From contig JBGVIT010000046.1 of NCBI GenBank assembly GCA_045128915.1, forward strand, positions 1 to 64,000: 64,000 nt of DNA, read 5' to 3'. Of this stretch, positions 34,119 through 42,016 are shown one piece after another. The notes under the pieces were generated by a model. It was not told the DNA's origin. It searched no databases and saw only the letters and a program-made list of their open reading frames with translations. How positions within the stretch are numbered: the stretch's first letter is position 1; each line of letters starts with the position of its first letter. The position numbers were made by a program, and so were the translations under genes. The DNA comes from RGIG9115 sp045128915 (GTDB lineage: Bacteria; Bacillota; Clostridia; UBA1381).

Positions 34119-34994
34119 CTATTCTATATTCTGAATTTGCTCGCGCATTTTTTCAATTTCGCCCTTAAGGGTAACAACTGTTTTCGTTATGAACAAATCG
34201 TTTGCTTTAGAGCCGATTGTATTCACTTCACGATTGATCTCCTGAATGAGAAAGTCAAGCTTTCTTCCTGCAGGCTCATCTGAGTCGAGAATGTCATAGT
34301 ATTCTTTGAAGTGGCTTTCAAGACGTACTGTTTCTTCGTTTATGGCAACCTTATCTGCAAAAATAGCAACCTCTGTTAAAATTCTTGCTTCATCCACATC
34401 TCTGTTTTCAAGAGTTTCCTTAATCTTCTGATGCAGTCGGTCTTTATATTCTGCTACTACCTCAGGAGATCTTTCGTCAACCTGCTTTGCAAGCTCACTC
34501 ATATAATCAACTCTTGCCTTAAGGTCTTCGTAAATCCGCGCACCCTCTCTTGCGCGCATAGCCGAAAAGCTCTCAAGCGCTCTTTTTAATACTGACTGCA
34601 CATCGCTCCAAAGCTCGTCCTCGCTTATTTCGGCACGCTCCATACGGAAAACATCTCCAAAACGACAAATTGACATAGTTGATATATCATCTCTAAGCTG
34701 AAAAGTATCTCTTAGCTTACGTGCAGCTTCAATATACTGCTTCGCAACTGCCTCATTAAGTATTACCTGACTGTCATCGGCATAGCTTTCTATATTAACG
34801 TAAATATCAACCTTTCCTCTGGTTATGTATTCTGATGCTTCTTTTCGGATTTTATCCTCAAGAAACAGCATATGTCTTGGTATTTTAATATTATAATCAG
34901 AAAACCTGTTGTTTACTGATTTGATTTCTATTGTTATTTTCCGGTCAGAAAGAATATCCTCACATCTTCCGTAACCTGTCATACTTTTTATCAT
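34119..34994 (-). CDS. YicC/YloC family endoribonuclease
   Basis: About 291 residues. It starts MIKSMTGYGRCE, the family signature. The C-terminal DUF1732 region carries ELAIFADK-like and GRKLDFLIQEINREVNTIGSKAND-like sequence (here split around residue 255). E. coli YicC is an endoribonuclease. The ATG at 34994 follows AAGGTGAG; the TTG five codons earlier lies upstream of the ribosome site. It is the first gene of the long minus-strand operon. Confidence 0.94.
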   Translation of the reverse strand: MIKSMTGYGRCEDILSDRKITIEIKSVNNRFSDYNIKIPRHMLFLEDKIRKEASEYITRGKVDIYVNIESYADDSQVILNEAVAKQYIEAARKLRDTFQLRDDISTMSICRFGDVFRMERAEISEDELWSDVQSVLKRALESFSAMRAREGARIYEDLKARVDYMSELAKQVDERSPEVVAEYKDRLHQKIKETLENRDVDEARILTEVAIFADKVAINEETVRLESHFKEYYDILDSDEPAGRKLDFLIQEINREVNTIGSKANDLFITKTVVTLKGEIEKMREQIQNIE

Positions 34995-35039
34995 CTGCTC
35001 ACCTTCCAATTTATATCTGATTACAATTATACAAATTTT

Positions 35040-35067
35040 ATTATATCACATTTTCATAAAATGTAAA
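35040..35067 (-). promoter_or_regulatory. Promoter of the yicC-remA-gmk-rpoZ operon
   Basis: The minus strand reads TTTACA, a 16-nt spacer, then consensus TATAAT, about 45 nt upstream of the yicC start. Confidence 0.65.
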
Positions 35068-35159
35068 ATACTTTTTAGTGAAATTTTTTAAAATTTTTGA
35101 AAAAATTTTTAGGCATATTTAACATATATATAAAAATAGAGCTATTTTAATAAAATACC

Positions 35160-35188
35160 TTGAAAATAATGTGCCTCTGTGTTATAAT
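35160..35188 (+). promoter_or_regulatory. Promoter of tRNA-Arg
   Basis: TTGAAA, a 17-nt spacer, then TATAAT. The TATAAT ends 18 nt before the tRNA 5' end. Confidence 0.8.
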
Positions 35189-35206
35189 TACTAAACAACA
35201 AGCAAC

Positions 35207-35281
35207 GCCCTCATAGTTAAGTGGATATAACATGCCCCTCCTAAGGGCAAATCGTGCGTTCGACTCGCGCTGGGGGTGCCA
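35207..35281 (+). tRNA. tRNA-Arg (anticodon CCT)
   Basis: A 75-nt cloverleaf. Acceptor GCCCTCA pairs with TGGGGGT (with G-T pairs at 1:72 and 5:68). The D-stem is GTTA/TAAC. Anticodon stem TGCCC/GGGCA encloses CTCCTAA, anticodon CCT. The T-arm is GTGCG-TTCGACT-CGCGC. Discriminator G precedes an encoded CCA. It reads the rare AGG codon. A terminator follows at once, and accessory genes begin beyond it. Confidence 0.92.
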
Positions 35282-35283
35282 TC

Positions 35284-35324
35284 AACACCGCATAATTACT
35301 GATTTTTTGTAATTATGCGGTGTT
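35284..35324 (+). terminator. Terminator after tRNA-Arg
   Basis: A 16-bp perfect stem (AACACCGCATAATTAC and complement) with a 9-nt T-rich loop, followed by TTTATTTTTTAT. It is nearly identical to the hairpin at 41965-42010. Confidence 0.85.
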
Positions 35325-35325
35325 T

Positions 35326-35642
35326 TATTTTTTATCACATGATTTTGGCGCATCTAATATCGGTTGTATTTCTTGTTGTGAAGCCTGAACATTTCACAAA
35401 TCCGCATTAGGTGTATGTGTGCTTAAGCAAACAACATCTCTGTCAATCGTATCTGTTGATACATCAATTCCTCTGTATTTTTTAAGAATGTATATTTTGA
35501 AGCCATGAATACAAAAAATGCCGAACTTGTCCGTTTGATTTTTTGACAAGCCCGGCTTAATATAGACTTTTAAAACATATGTTGCTATCCCACACATTAA
35601 TACCTTTCTCTTCTTGTTAGCAAACTACCATAAATCATAGCA
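35326..35642. other. Gap with no convincing gene
   Basis: A minus-strand frame of 67 codons (35394-35597) is the longest. It has no ribosome site and no family I recognise. An imperfect 12-bp hairpin with two mismatches lies near 35519-35555 (TTGTC/GACAA core). The region is probably decayed sequence next to the truncated genes on its right. Confidence 0.4.
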
Positions 35643-35680
35643 TCCCTGTATAATATTTATTGAAGAATATTATACAGGGA
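35643..35680. repeat. 15-bp perfect inverted repeat at the end of the gene fragment
   Basis: Arms TCCCTGTATAATATT and its complement enclose an 8-nt spacer. It overlaps the stop codon of the minus-strand fragment. There is no U-tract on either side, so it is not a canonical terminator. Confidence 0.6.
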
Positions 35681-36145
35681 TAAGCTTTACATTAAGATTA
35701 TAAACTTGTGTTTCATCAAGCTTTGCTATTTTTTCGCCAAATACATAAAGTGTAGTCGCTCTGTCCACAGGAAGAGTGCGCATATCGACTCTTGATCCTA
35801 CGAACATAAACTCACCCTTTATCAGTTCTCCGCTGCCGTTTTCAAGTCCTGCAGTCCCTGACATATATCTTATAGCTGCTCCATTTTCAACATCATCAGC
35901 CACCCAGATACCAAAGCCCTCTCCGTAGATAGAATGCTTATTCGGCGCTTTAAATGTTACATTAAAATCAAGCTGTCTTCCTTCTATTACGGAAGATGTG
36001 ATATTTGACCTTTTAGCAAATGAATAGTTTTCAACACCGGGTTGTCCCGTAATCTTAAGAGCCTTTCCGTTGCCAACGCCTGTGGATTCAGCGATAAGTG
36101 CTACATCATTTGCTTCTGCAGGAGCAGGATTGTTTTTAATCCACT
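35670..36145 (-). pseudogene. C-terminal fragment of a secreted or surface protein
   Basis: About 155 residues of beta-rich sequence (ALKITGQPGVENYS, DFNVTFKAPNKHSIYGEGFG, GIWVADDVENGAAIRYMSGT, LNVKLIPV at the end). This looks like a laminin-G/concanavalin-like or carbohydrate-binding-type domain, as in the secreted proteins at 58-64 kb. It has no start codon with a ribosome site and no signal peptide. At about 36.14-36.16 kb homology stops and the opposite-strand regulator fragment begins. I infer a 5'-deleted pseudogene. Confidence 0.6.
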
Positions 36146-36149
36146 TACG

Positions 36150-37469
36150 GCATATGATTTGTTTGAATACACAAAATCTGCTATTCAAATCGGCGTTTTT
36201 GAATATTTGCTAAAGCCCATAGATTATGAACAACTCAGTCAGTCAATAAGCAAAGCAATAAAAGCTGTGGAAAACGATGTGAAAAAGGCGCAGGATATAA
36301 GCAACGCTAAGCTTTTTAAAGAAAACAGATATTGGCTAAAGAACTTTTTCCTCTCTTCACTAAAGAAAAATTCAAGTCTTGATGATATTTGCCACATATT
36401 CTCAATACCTAAGGATGAAACAGTTTACACTACTATTTACGTTAAAATACACAACGACAAAAAGGAAACTTATTCGGATTTTTCAAAAATCATTTTGCTT
36501 CTGGAATCAGAAGACTATTATATAATACCTTTTTATGAATACGACAGCTATGTTGTTTTTGTAAAATTAAAAACAACTATCAGCTCATATCGCGCCCTGA
36601 CGATATTTTCAGAGATAGCAGAAAATATTAAAAAGTTTTTTGAATTCAACTACCCGCAGGATGAGCTTCAGTATTCAATTACAATAGGTGATATTGTAAC
36701 ATCTTTGTCAGAACTTGCATATTCATATGAAACAGCAGAAAACAGCCTTGATTACCGATTCTATATCGGGAATAATCAGATTATTTATTCAAAGGATATG
36801 GAGCCTTCCACAGATATTATCAAGTACAAGGAACATATACGAAATGCTACACTTGCGCTGAAGACGGGAAACCTCCCTCTTACCATCGAACACATTGACC
36901 TATTGTTTTCAAAATTTAAGGAAAACAACATTGATATAAGCACAATTCAAAGAATATGTCTTGAGCTTGTGGTTAATATTTCAACTGCTATGATTCAGCT
37001 CAATCAGGATCCGAACTATATATTTGATAAGCTTGATGTATGGAATTTTCTCAAGAGCAAAACTACGCTCAACGATATTCAGGAAACTTTGAAAAACACG
37101 GCAGATGTTATTATTTCTAAAATCAACAACATTCGTCATTCTCAAAAAAAGGATTTAATCAACAATGTTCTTAAATACGTTAATGAAAACTATACAAGTC
37201 CGCTGACTCTGGAAAGTGTAGCAAGCAAGTTTTATATTTCTCCCTGCTATTTAAGCACATTATTCCGTCAAGAAACTCAAATTAATTTCAAGGCATATAT
37301 AAAAACCTTAAAAATGGATAAGGCAAAAGAGCTGTTATCCTCTACCAATATGTCTATTCAGGCAATATCTGAATATCTGGGGTACAGAACCGCATCATAT
37401 TTCAGCGAAATTTTCCATTCCGAAATGGGCGTTTTGCCCAGCGAATACAGAAATAACAGCAAGATTTAA
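36150..37469 (+). pseudogene. YesN-like response regulator (AraC output) lacking most of its receiver domain
   Basis: The frame is open from 36042, but receiver-like sequence only begins at about 36150 with LTAYDLFEYTKSAIQIG and VFEYLLKPID, the last ~40 residues of a receiver domain. The phosphoacceptor aspartate and the first ~80 residues are missing. A ~250-residue linker typical of YesN proteins follows. An intact AraC double helix-turn-helix comes last (SPLTLESVASKFYISPCYLS ... IQAISEYLGYRTASYFSEIF). No ribosome site or plausible start is found near the junction. Such regulators pair with YesM-like sensor kinases controlling sugar transport operons. Confidence 0.75.
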
Positions 37470-37470
37470 A

Positions 37471-37510
37471 AAACCGGAGCAGAATTTTATTTAAATTTCT
37501 GCTCCGGTTT
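37471..37510. terminator. Bidirectional terminator
   Basis: A 14-bp perfect stem, AAACCGGAGCAGAA and complement, with a 12-nt loop, and A- and T-tracts on its flanks. It separates the plus-strand regulator fragment from the convergent reductase operon. Confidence 0.85.
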
Positions 37511-37546
37511 TTTAATACATTTTATAGCATAGCATTACTTCTGTGA

Positions 37547-38482
37547 TTATTTGAAATCTTCTACACTAAACTTCCAATCTTCCCTTTTTCTGAAAGGTGT
37601 TTTGAAGTGTTTTGTCAATATTCCCTTCTCTTCCAGATGAATATAACATGCTATATCACAGGCGCGTCCGCATATAGAGCACTGGTACGCATGCTGCGCC
37701 GGTGGATAGAAATATATTTTATCAAGAATTGCTTTGGCAGTTTCCGGTGTTACTTTTGCCTCGCCTGCAATTATTTCAAGGCGATTATCCATTCCGGCAA
37801 AAGCATCATATGGCATAAAAGGATTTTTTGTACCGTTTGCACCGTTATAGTAAACTGCGCATTGCCATGAATCTACATTTCCGTCAGCATCAATGGCTTT
37901 GCCCGGACACGCATCCTTACACTTTCCGCACTTATCACATATATGCGGCTTTACAATATCAGTTTCCTCGATTTCTGCATCGGTAAGTATAAAACAGTAT
38001 CTTACCATCGGTCCAAACTCATCAGTGAGTAAAGTATTATGAAAACCTTTTTCACCCAAGCCGCATTTAACAGCAGTTTCAAGAAAATCTATCTGTGTTT
38101 CTGCTGTTTTTCCTCTGTATATTGCATCATATGCAACTTCCGGATTTGTGCTGTTTTTCTCTGCCATAATCTGTTGATGACGACGTTGAGGGAGGGCAAT
38201 ATAACCCTCTTTTTCAATTAACATTGAAACCTTAAGTTGCGCCATAGGCATGATTGTTTCTTCCATATTTTCAACTGCCATAGTCGTGTATTGATAATAT
38301 GTACTTCCTTCCTCAATACCTCGATAAATGCCTCGGAGAACACGAAATGCAAGCCCGATAACTGTCTTTGTTTCAGGCATGATTTTAAATATAGGATTAT
38401 CACTATCAAAACGACTTGCGGGTGCAAATCCAACAATATCTGCACCGTTAGCCTTTGCAAGCTCTATGATTTTATTTCTCAT
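37547..38482 (-). CDS. QueG-like double 4Fe-4S protein, copy 1
   Basis: A 311-residue cytosolic protein. The N-terminal ~170 residues resemble the QueG/reductive-dehalogenase-like catalytic region (IIELAKANGADIVGFAPASR, KTVIGLAFRVLRGIYRGIEE, CGLGEKGFHNTLLTDEFGP). A first cluster motif CDKCGKCKDACPG lies near residue 185. A second, CSICGRACDIACYIHLEEKG, lies near the end. QueG reduces epoxyqueuosine with cobalamin; these proteins lack clear QueG identity beyond the scaffold. It is the last gene of a four-gene operon with two paralogues and a cupin, and starts 3 nt after copy 2. The substrate is unknown. Confidence 0.8.
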   Translation of the reverse strand: MRNKIIELAKANGADIVGFAPASRFDSDNPIFKIMPETKTVIGLAFRVLRGIYRGIEEGSTYYQYTTMAVENMEETIMPMAQLKVSMLIEKEGYIALPQRRHQQIMAEKNSTNPEVAYDAIYRGKTAETQIDFLETAVKCGLGEKGFHNTLLTDEFGPMVRYCFILTDAEIEETDIVKPHICDKCGKCKDACPGKAIDADGNVDSWQCAVYYNGANGTKNPFMPYDAFAGMDNRLEIIAGEAKVTPETAKAILDKIYFYPPAQHAYQCSICGRACDIACYIHLEEKGILTKHFKTPFRKREDWKFSVEDFK

Positions 38483-38484
38483 AA

Positions 38485-39375
38485 TTACAGTTCTCCTTTC
38501 AGGTGTTTATAACAGGCAATATCACACTTCTTACCGCAAAGACACGGAGCATAACCCCATTGAGTATTGGGCAGAAAATCCATTTCTTTATAAATTTCAC
38601 GAGCTGATTCTGCATCAAAACGCTTTTCACCATTTAAAATTGCTTCACGTTCAGGATGATTCTTCAAAAAGTCATCTGTAATAAACGGATTGGATTTATG
38701 TGCACCTTTATAATAAACGCCGCATTGCCATGTATCCAGCCCTTCCTGACTTATCGCCCTGCCGGGGCATGCATCTATACATGCACCGCATCTGTCGCAG
38801 ACACTTTCCTTGAGCGGTTCATCAAATTCAAGTGGCATATCTGTTATGATAAAGCAGTATCTCATAAACGGACCGTATTCCTTATTTATTATCTTTCCGC
38901 TAAGACCGATTTCTCCAAGACCACACGCCTTTGCAGCCTTGCCAAAATCAATAATAACATCAGGTGCGGGCTTGTCATCTTCAACAGCTTCTGCATAAAT
39001 AAGCTCATATGTGTCAACAACCTCAGGGTTTGTTGTTTTATCACCTTTTATTCTAAGGTTGGGTACTGCCTTCTGAAGACAGGCATCATAACCCTCATTT
39101 TCAATCATACCACCAATTTTAAGAAGAAAAATTTCTGCCATTTCTTCATCAAAATATTTTACTCCCAATGTTGTATATGTATAATACTGAGAGCCTTTGT
39201 TCATTGCCATATAAATACCTTTTGGTACTGCGAAACCAAAGCCGATGATTGTCTTTGCATTTGGCAGAATACTTCTTGGATCTTTTTGCGGATTTTCTTC
39301 TTCATATATTCTGCCTATTCCACAAATTGTTGCCCCTAACTCTTCTGCTTTTCGCTTTATAAATTCTGATGTCAT
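38485..39375 (-). CDS. QueG-like double 4Fe-4S protein, copy 2
   Basis: About 296 residues, paralogous to its neighbours. N-terminal region: FIKRKAEELGATICGIGRIY, then AKTIIGFGFAVPKGIYMAMN. Cluster 1 is CDRCGACIDACPG. Cluster 2 is PCLCGKKCDIACYKHLKG, with the first two cysteines separated by one residue, not two. The ATG at 39375 has AAGG 8 nt upstream and overlaps the cupin gene end by 4 nt. The longer frame only runs through the cupin gene. Function is unknown. Confidence 0.8.
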   Translation of the reverse strand: MTSEFIKRKAEELGATICGIGRIYEEENPQKDPRSILPNAKTIIGFGFAVPKGIYMAMNKGSQYYTYTTLGVKYFDEEMAEIFLLKIGGMIENEGYDACLQKAVPNLRIKGDKTTNPEVVDTYELIYAEAVEDDKPAPDVIIDFGKAAKACGLGEIGLSGKIINKEYGPFMRYCFIITDMPLEFDEPLKESVCDRCGACIDACPGRAISQEGLDTWQCGVYYKGAHKSNPFITDDFLKNHPEREAILNGEKRFDAESAREIYKEMDFLPNTQWGYAPCLCGKKCDIACYKHLKGEL

Positions 39376-39698
39376 TTTACCAACCTTCTTTCCGAGTTTT
39401 CTCTTAAAGTGTTGCTGTTTTCCACAACAAGCACCTGTGCATCTTCTGATACGACAATATGATGCCAAAGTCCTTTTTTTACATTATATACCTTATACGG
39501 CTCCATTTTATATTCTTCATCTTCTTCATATATAACAGCGTTGCCTTTTAAAAGCACAAAGGATTCATCTGTAAGGAGATGTCGTTCATCTTCAACCCTT
39601 TTTGAAAATCTTTCATCATAACGAATCATGCCTATTCTCCACCCCTCAAATTCAAAGAGCGGATTCCAGCCTTCGCCTGTATGTTCATAAATCTCCAT
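39372..39698 (-). CDS. Small cupin protein
   Basis: A single-domain 108-residue cupin. It contains FVLLKGNAVIYEEDEEYKME and KGLWHHIVVSEDAQVLVVEN, the two beta-barrel motifs, with GLWHH supplying possible metal ligands. Similar proteins act as sugar-binding or cofactor-handling subunits, but the role here is unknown. It shares end points with both neighbouring reductase genes (1-nt and 4-nt overlaps), so it is tightly coupled to them. Confidence 0.8.
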   Translation of the reverse strand: MEIYEHTGEGWNPLFEFEGWRIGMIRYDERFSKRVEDERHLLTDESFVLLKGNAVIYEEDEEYKMEPYKVYNVKKGLWHHIVVSEDAQVLVVENSNTLRENSERRLVK

Positions 39699-40780
39699 TA
39701 TCTGTCAAGCCTCCATGCTTTTTTTGTCCTGAGAGGCTCTTTAAATCTACCTTCCATACAGCCGCCTTTCTTTTCAAGCACAGAAACGCAGGCTCTTATA
39801 CAACCACCACATTTTGCCATATTATAGCCTACCCAGCTTGGGAAGTATTTTTGAAGTGCTGTATATACCTTCATAATTTCTTTTTCATCGGCAATATCAT
39901 TAAAGCCTTCCATAAGGTCAAGGTCACCGTTTTCGTTTTTATCCCATACATCTTTTGGAACAAATGGATTGTAGTATCTGCCGGCGTGAGTATAGAACGC
40001 ATAACAACGCCACATATCAATATCGCCCCACTCTAAAATTTTGCCATCAAGATTAACTGTAACAGTTTTTCCTGAGTTTATTGCAGGGATACAGCTTCCC
40101 GGACATTCTCTTACACACGCTCCGCATTTGCGGCATAATGGCTTTCCGCTATACATATCATCATATTCGTCAAATTCAGCATCAGTAAAGATAAAGGCAA
40201 CTCTTTGAAGCGGTCCGAATTCAGGTGTCAGGAGCATTTTACTCCAGCCAATCTCACCAAGTCCGCATGCAACTGCCGCAATTCTGAACTGAAACTGCAA
40301 ATCCGGCGCAACATTTCCCTCTCTTGTAGGTCTTGTAAATTGCACACTTCTGTGATGCGCGGTGGATGTCTTTGCGTTCTCGTTTACCTCAATCTGTTCT
40401 TCCGGTGAAAGTGTATTTCCCGGCGAGCCATCCATATCCGACACAACACCTCTGGCACCGGTATTACGGTACACAAATGCTTCATAGCCCTCGTCTTCAA
40501 TTACCTTTCCAACCTGATAAAGTACAGCCGGAGCAAAAATTTCGTTTATTCCACCATACGCCATAGAAGGATACTGAAAAAACTGTGTTCCTTCTTCAAT
40601 TCCTCTTTGAACGCCTCTTGGGATTCTGAATACAAATCCAATACAGCTTTTTGCTTCAGGGAACAAAAATTGCGGGTTCATTTCATCCGGTGCTCCATCA
40701 AATCTTGACATGGGCGAAATGCCACAAACATCTGCGCCTGCTGCAAGAGCAACCTCTTTAATTAATTTACTACTAATCAT
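39698..40780 (-). CDS. QueG-like 4Fe-4S protein, copy 3 (first gene of operon)
   Basis: A 360-residue protein, the longest of the three, with an extra segment around residues 115-140. Scaffold motifs: LAAGADVCGISPMSRFDGAP, CIGFVFRIPRGVQRGIEEGT, CGLGEIGWSKMLLTPEFGP. Cluster 1 is CRKCGACVRECPGSC. The second site is reduced to KCGGCIRACVSVLEKKGG, with three cysteines in the core, so cluster 2 may differ. GGAGGAAG precedes the ATG. It is transcribed away from the AraC gene at 41049. Confidence 0.8.
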   Translation of the reverse strand: MISSKLIKEVALAAGADVCGISPMSRFDGAPDEMNPQFLFPEAKSCIGFVFRIPRGVQRGIEEGTQFFQYPSMAYGGINEIFAPAVLYQVGKVIEDEGYEAFVYRNTGARGVVSDMDGSPGNTLSPEEQIEVNENAKTSTAHHRSVQFTRPTREGNVAPDLQFQFRIAAVACGLGEIGWSKMLLTPEFGPLQRVAFIFTDAEFDEYDDMYSGKPLCRKCGACVRECPGSCIPAINSGKTVTVNLDGKILEWGDIDMWRCYAFYTHAGRYYNPFVPKDVWDKNENGDLDLMEGFNDIADEKEIMKVYTALQKYFPSWVGYNMAKCGGCIRACVSVLEKKGGCMEGRFKEPLRTKKAWRLDR

Positions 40781-40965
40781 AAATCTTCCTCCTCTATGTA
40801 TATATCTGTATTTATTATTTACTTAAGCGGACTTCCTTTCGGAAAATATCTTCCAAAAAAATATATGCCTTGTATTTTGAATTATACAATTTACAAACTC
40901 CATATTGTTTTTTGGGCAATTCAACTTAAAATTCCATAAAAACACCTAATTATGCATTTTATACC

Positions 40966-40994
40966 TTGATTTTATCACAAATAAATGATAATAT
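40966..40994 (+). promoter_or_regulatory. Possible promoter of the AraC gene
   Basis: TTGATT, a 17-nt spacer, then TAATAT, about 55 nt before the start. Each hexamer matches four of six bases. The rest of the 268-nt divergent gap is A/T-rich; no clear promoter for the reductase operon was found. Confidence 0.4.
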
Positions 40995-41048
40995 AAATAT
41001 AAAAAACAAACTATATTTTCAATAAAACAAACATTTGGAGTGAATATA

Positions 41049-41897
41049 ATGAAAATTGCTGATATAAATCCGCATATTCGTTTTGCTGAAGAAATTACAT
41101 ATTCATCAAAAAAACGAAACGTTTATGTAAAAGATTGCCGTCTGTTTTATATTATAAGCGGAAGCGGGAAAATCTTTGTGGAAAACAATGAGCTTTTGCT
41201 TACTAAAAACACCTTGTTTTACTGCCGTGGAGGAATTGACTACACAATTAATACAGAGAAAAATCTGCATCTGTATTCATTAAACTTTGATCTATCCCAA
41301 GCACAAAGAAAGTTTATTATGCCTTTTATACCTCAGGACTTTCAAAAATCAAACCAACCTTCACCCATTGATTTTTGTGATATTAAAGACAGCAGTTTCC
41401 TGAATTCATTCTATATTTTGAATAATGGTGCCGAATTTAAAAACAATATAGCCTCCATAGTAAGTGAATACTCAGATAAAAGACTATATTTCAGAGAAAC
41501 TTGCAGCACCGCTCTGAAAAATATAATAATAGAGCTTCACAAAAAAAATTCCGAAAATCAAAAAAATTCTACTGATACAGTAGAACGAATTATTGAGTAC
41601 ATAAATTTAAATTTTACCAAAGAGATAAAAAACAATGATTTGGCAGAAATAGCCGGTTATCATGAGTACCATCTGAACAGATTGTTTATTAAGCATACCG
41701 GAATGGGTATGCATAAATATATTTTAAATCTAAGAATAAATGAGAGCAAGCGTCTTTTACTTAATACTGATATGTCTATATCTGATATTGCTTCACAAAC
41801 CGGATTTTGCAGCAATACCCACTTTTCAACATATTTTAAAAAAGAAACAAAAGTTTCACCTTATGAATACAGAAATTGTTTTAAAAACAAAATATAA
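41049..41897 (+). CDS. AraC-family regulator with cupin-like sensor domain
   Basis: A 282-residue protein. The N-terminal ~150 residues are a cupin-like ligand domain (CRLFYIISGSGKIFVENNEL). The C-terminal ~100 residues are two helix-turn-helix motifs (TKEIKNNDLAEIAGYHEYHL ... SISDIASQTGFCSNTHFSTY). The ATG at 41049 has GGAG 8 nt upstream; an in-frame GTG three codons earlier overlaps that site. It is divergent from the reductase-cupin operon, the likely target, and convergent with the GH88 operon. Confidence 0.9.
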   Translation: MKIADINPHIRFAEEITYSSKKRNVYVKDCRLFYIISGSGKIFVENNELLLTKNTLFYCRGGIDYTINTEKNLHLYSLNFDLSQAQRKFIMPFIPQDFQKSNQPSPIDFCDIKDSSFLNSFYILNNGAEFKNNIASIVSEYSDKRLYFRETCSTALKNIIIELHKKNSENQKNSTDTVERIIEYINLNFTKEIKNNDLAEIAGYHEYHLNRLFIKHTGMGMHKYILNLRINESKRLLLNTDMSISDIASQTGFCSNTHFSTYFKKETKVSPYEYRNCFKNKI

Positions 41898-41964
41898 TAT
41901 AAAAGCGCATTTGAATAACAATAAGCCATGCTGTTATGGAGATAATATAAGTTTAACACTACGA

Positions 41965-42010
41965 AAAACACCGTATAATTACCGGTTTTGTTGTAATTAT
42001 ACGGTGTTTT
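41965..42010. terminator. Bidirectional terminator between the AraC gene and the GH88 gene
   Basis: An 18-bp perfect stem (AAAACACCGTATAATTAC and complement) with a 10-nt loop, and A- and T-tracts on either side. It is closely similar to the tRNA-Arg terminator at 35284-35324, with one compensated base pair. Confidence 0.88.
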
Positions 42011-42016
42011 TTTATT

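Noticed and set aside
35394..35597. 67-codon minus-strand frame downstream of tRNA-Arg
   Set aside because: No ribosome site, no family resemblance, and it lies in a decayed-looking stretch that includes an imperfect hairpin. Not supported as a gene.
38656..39339. 227-codon plus-strand frame across the second QueG-like gene
   Set aside because: Antisense shadow of a gene with clear motifs; composition is Cys/Ile/Phe-rich and no start signal is present.
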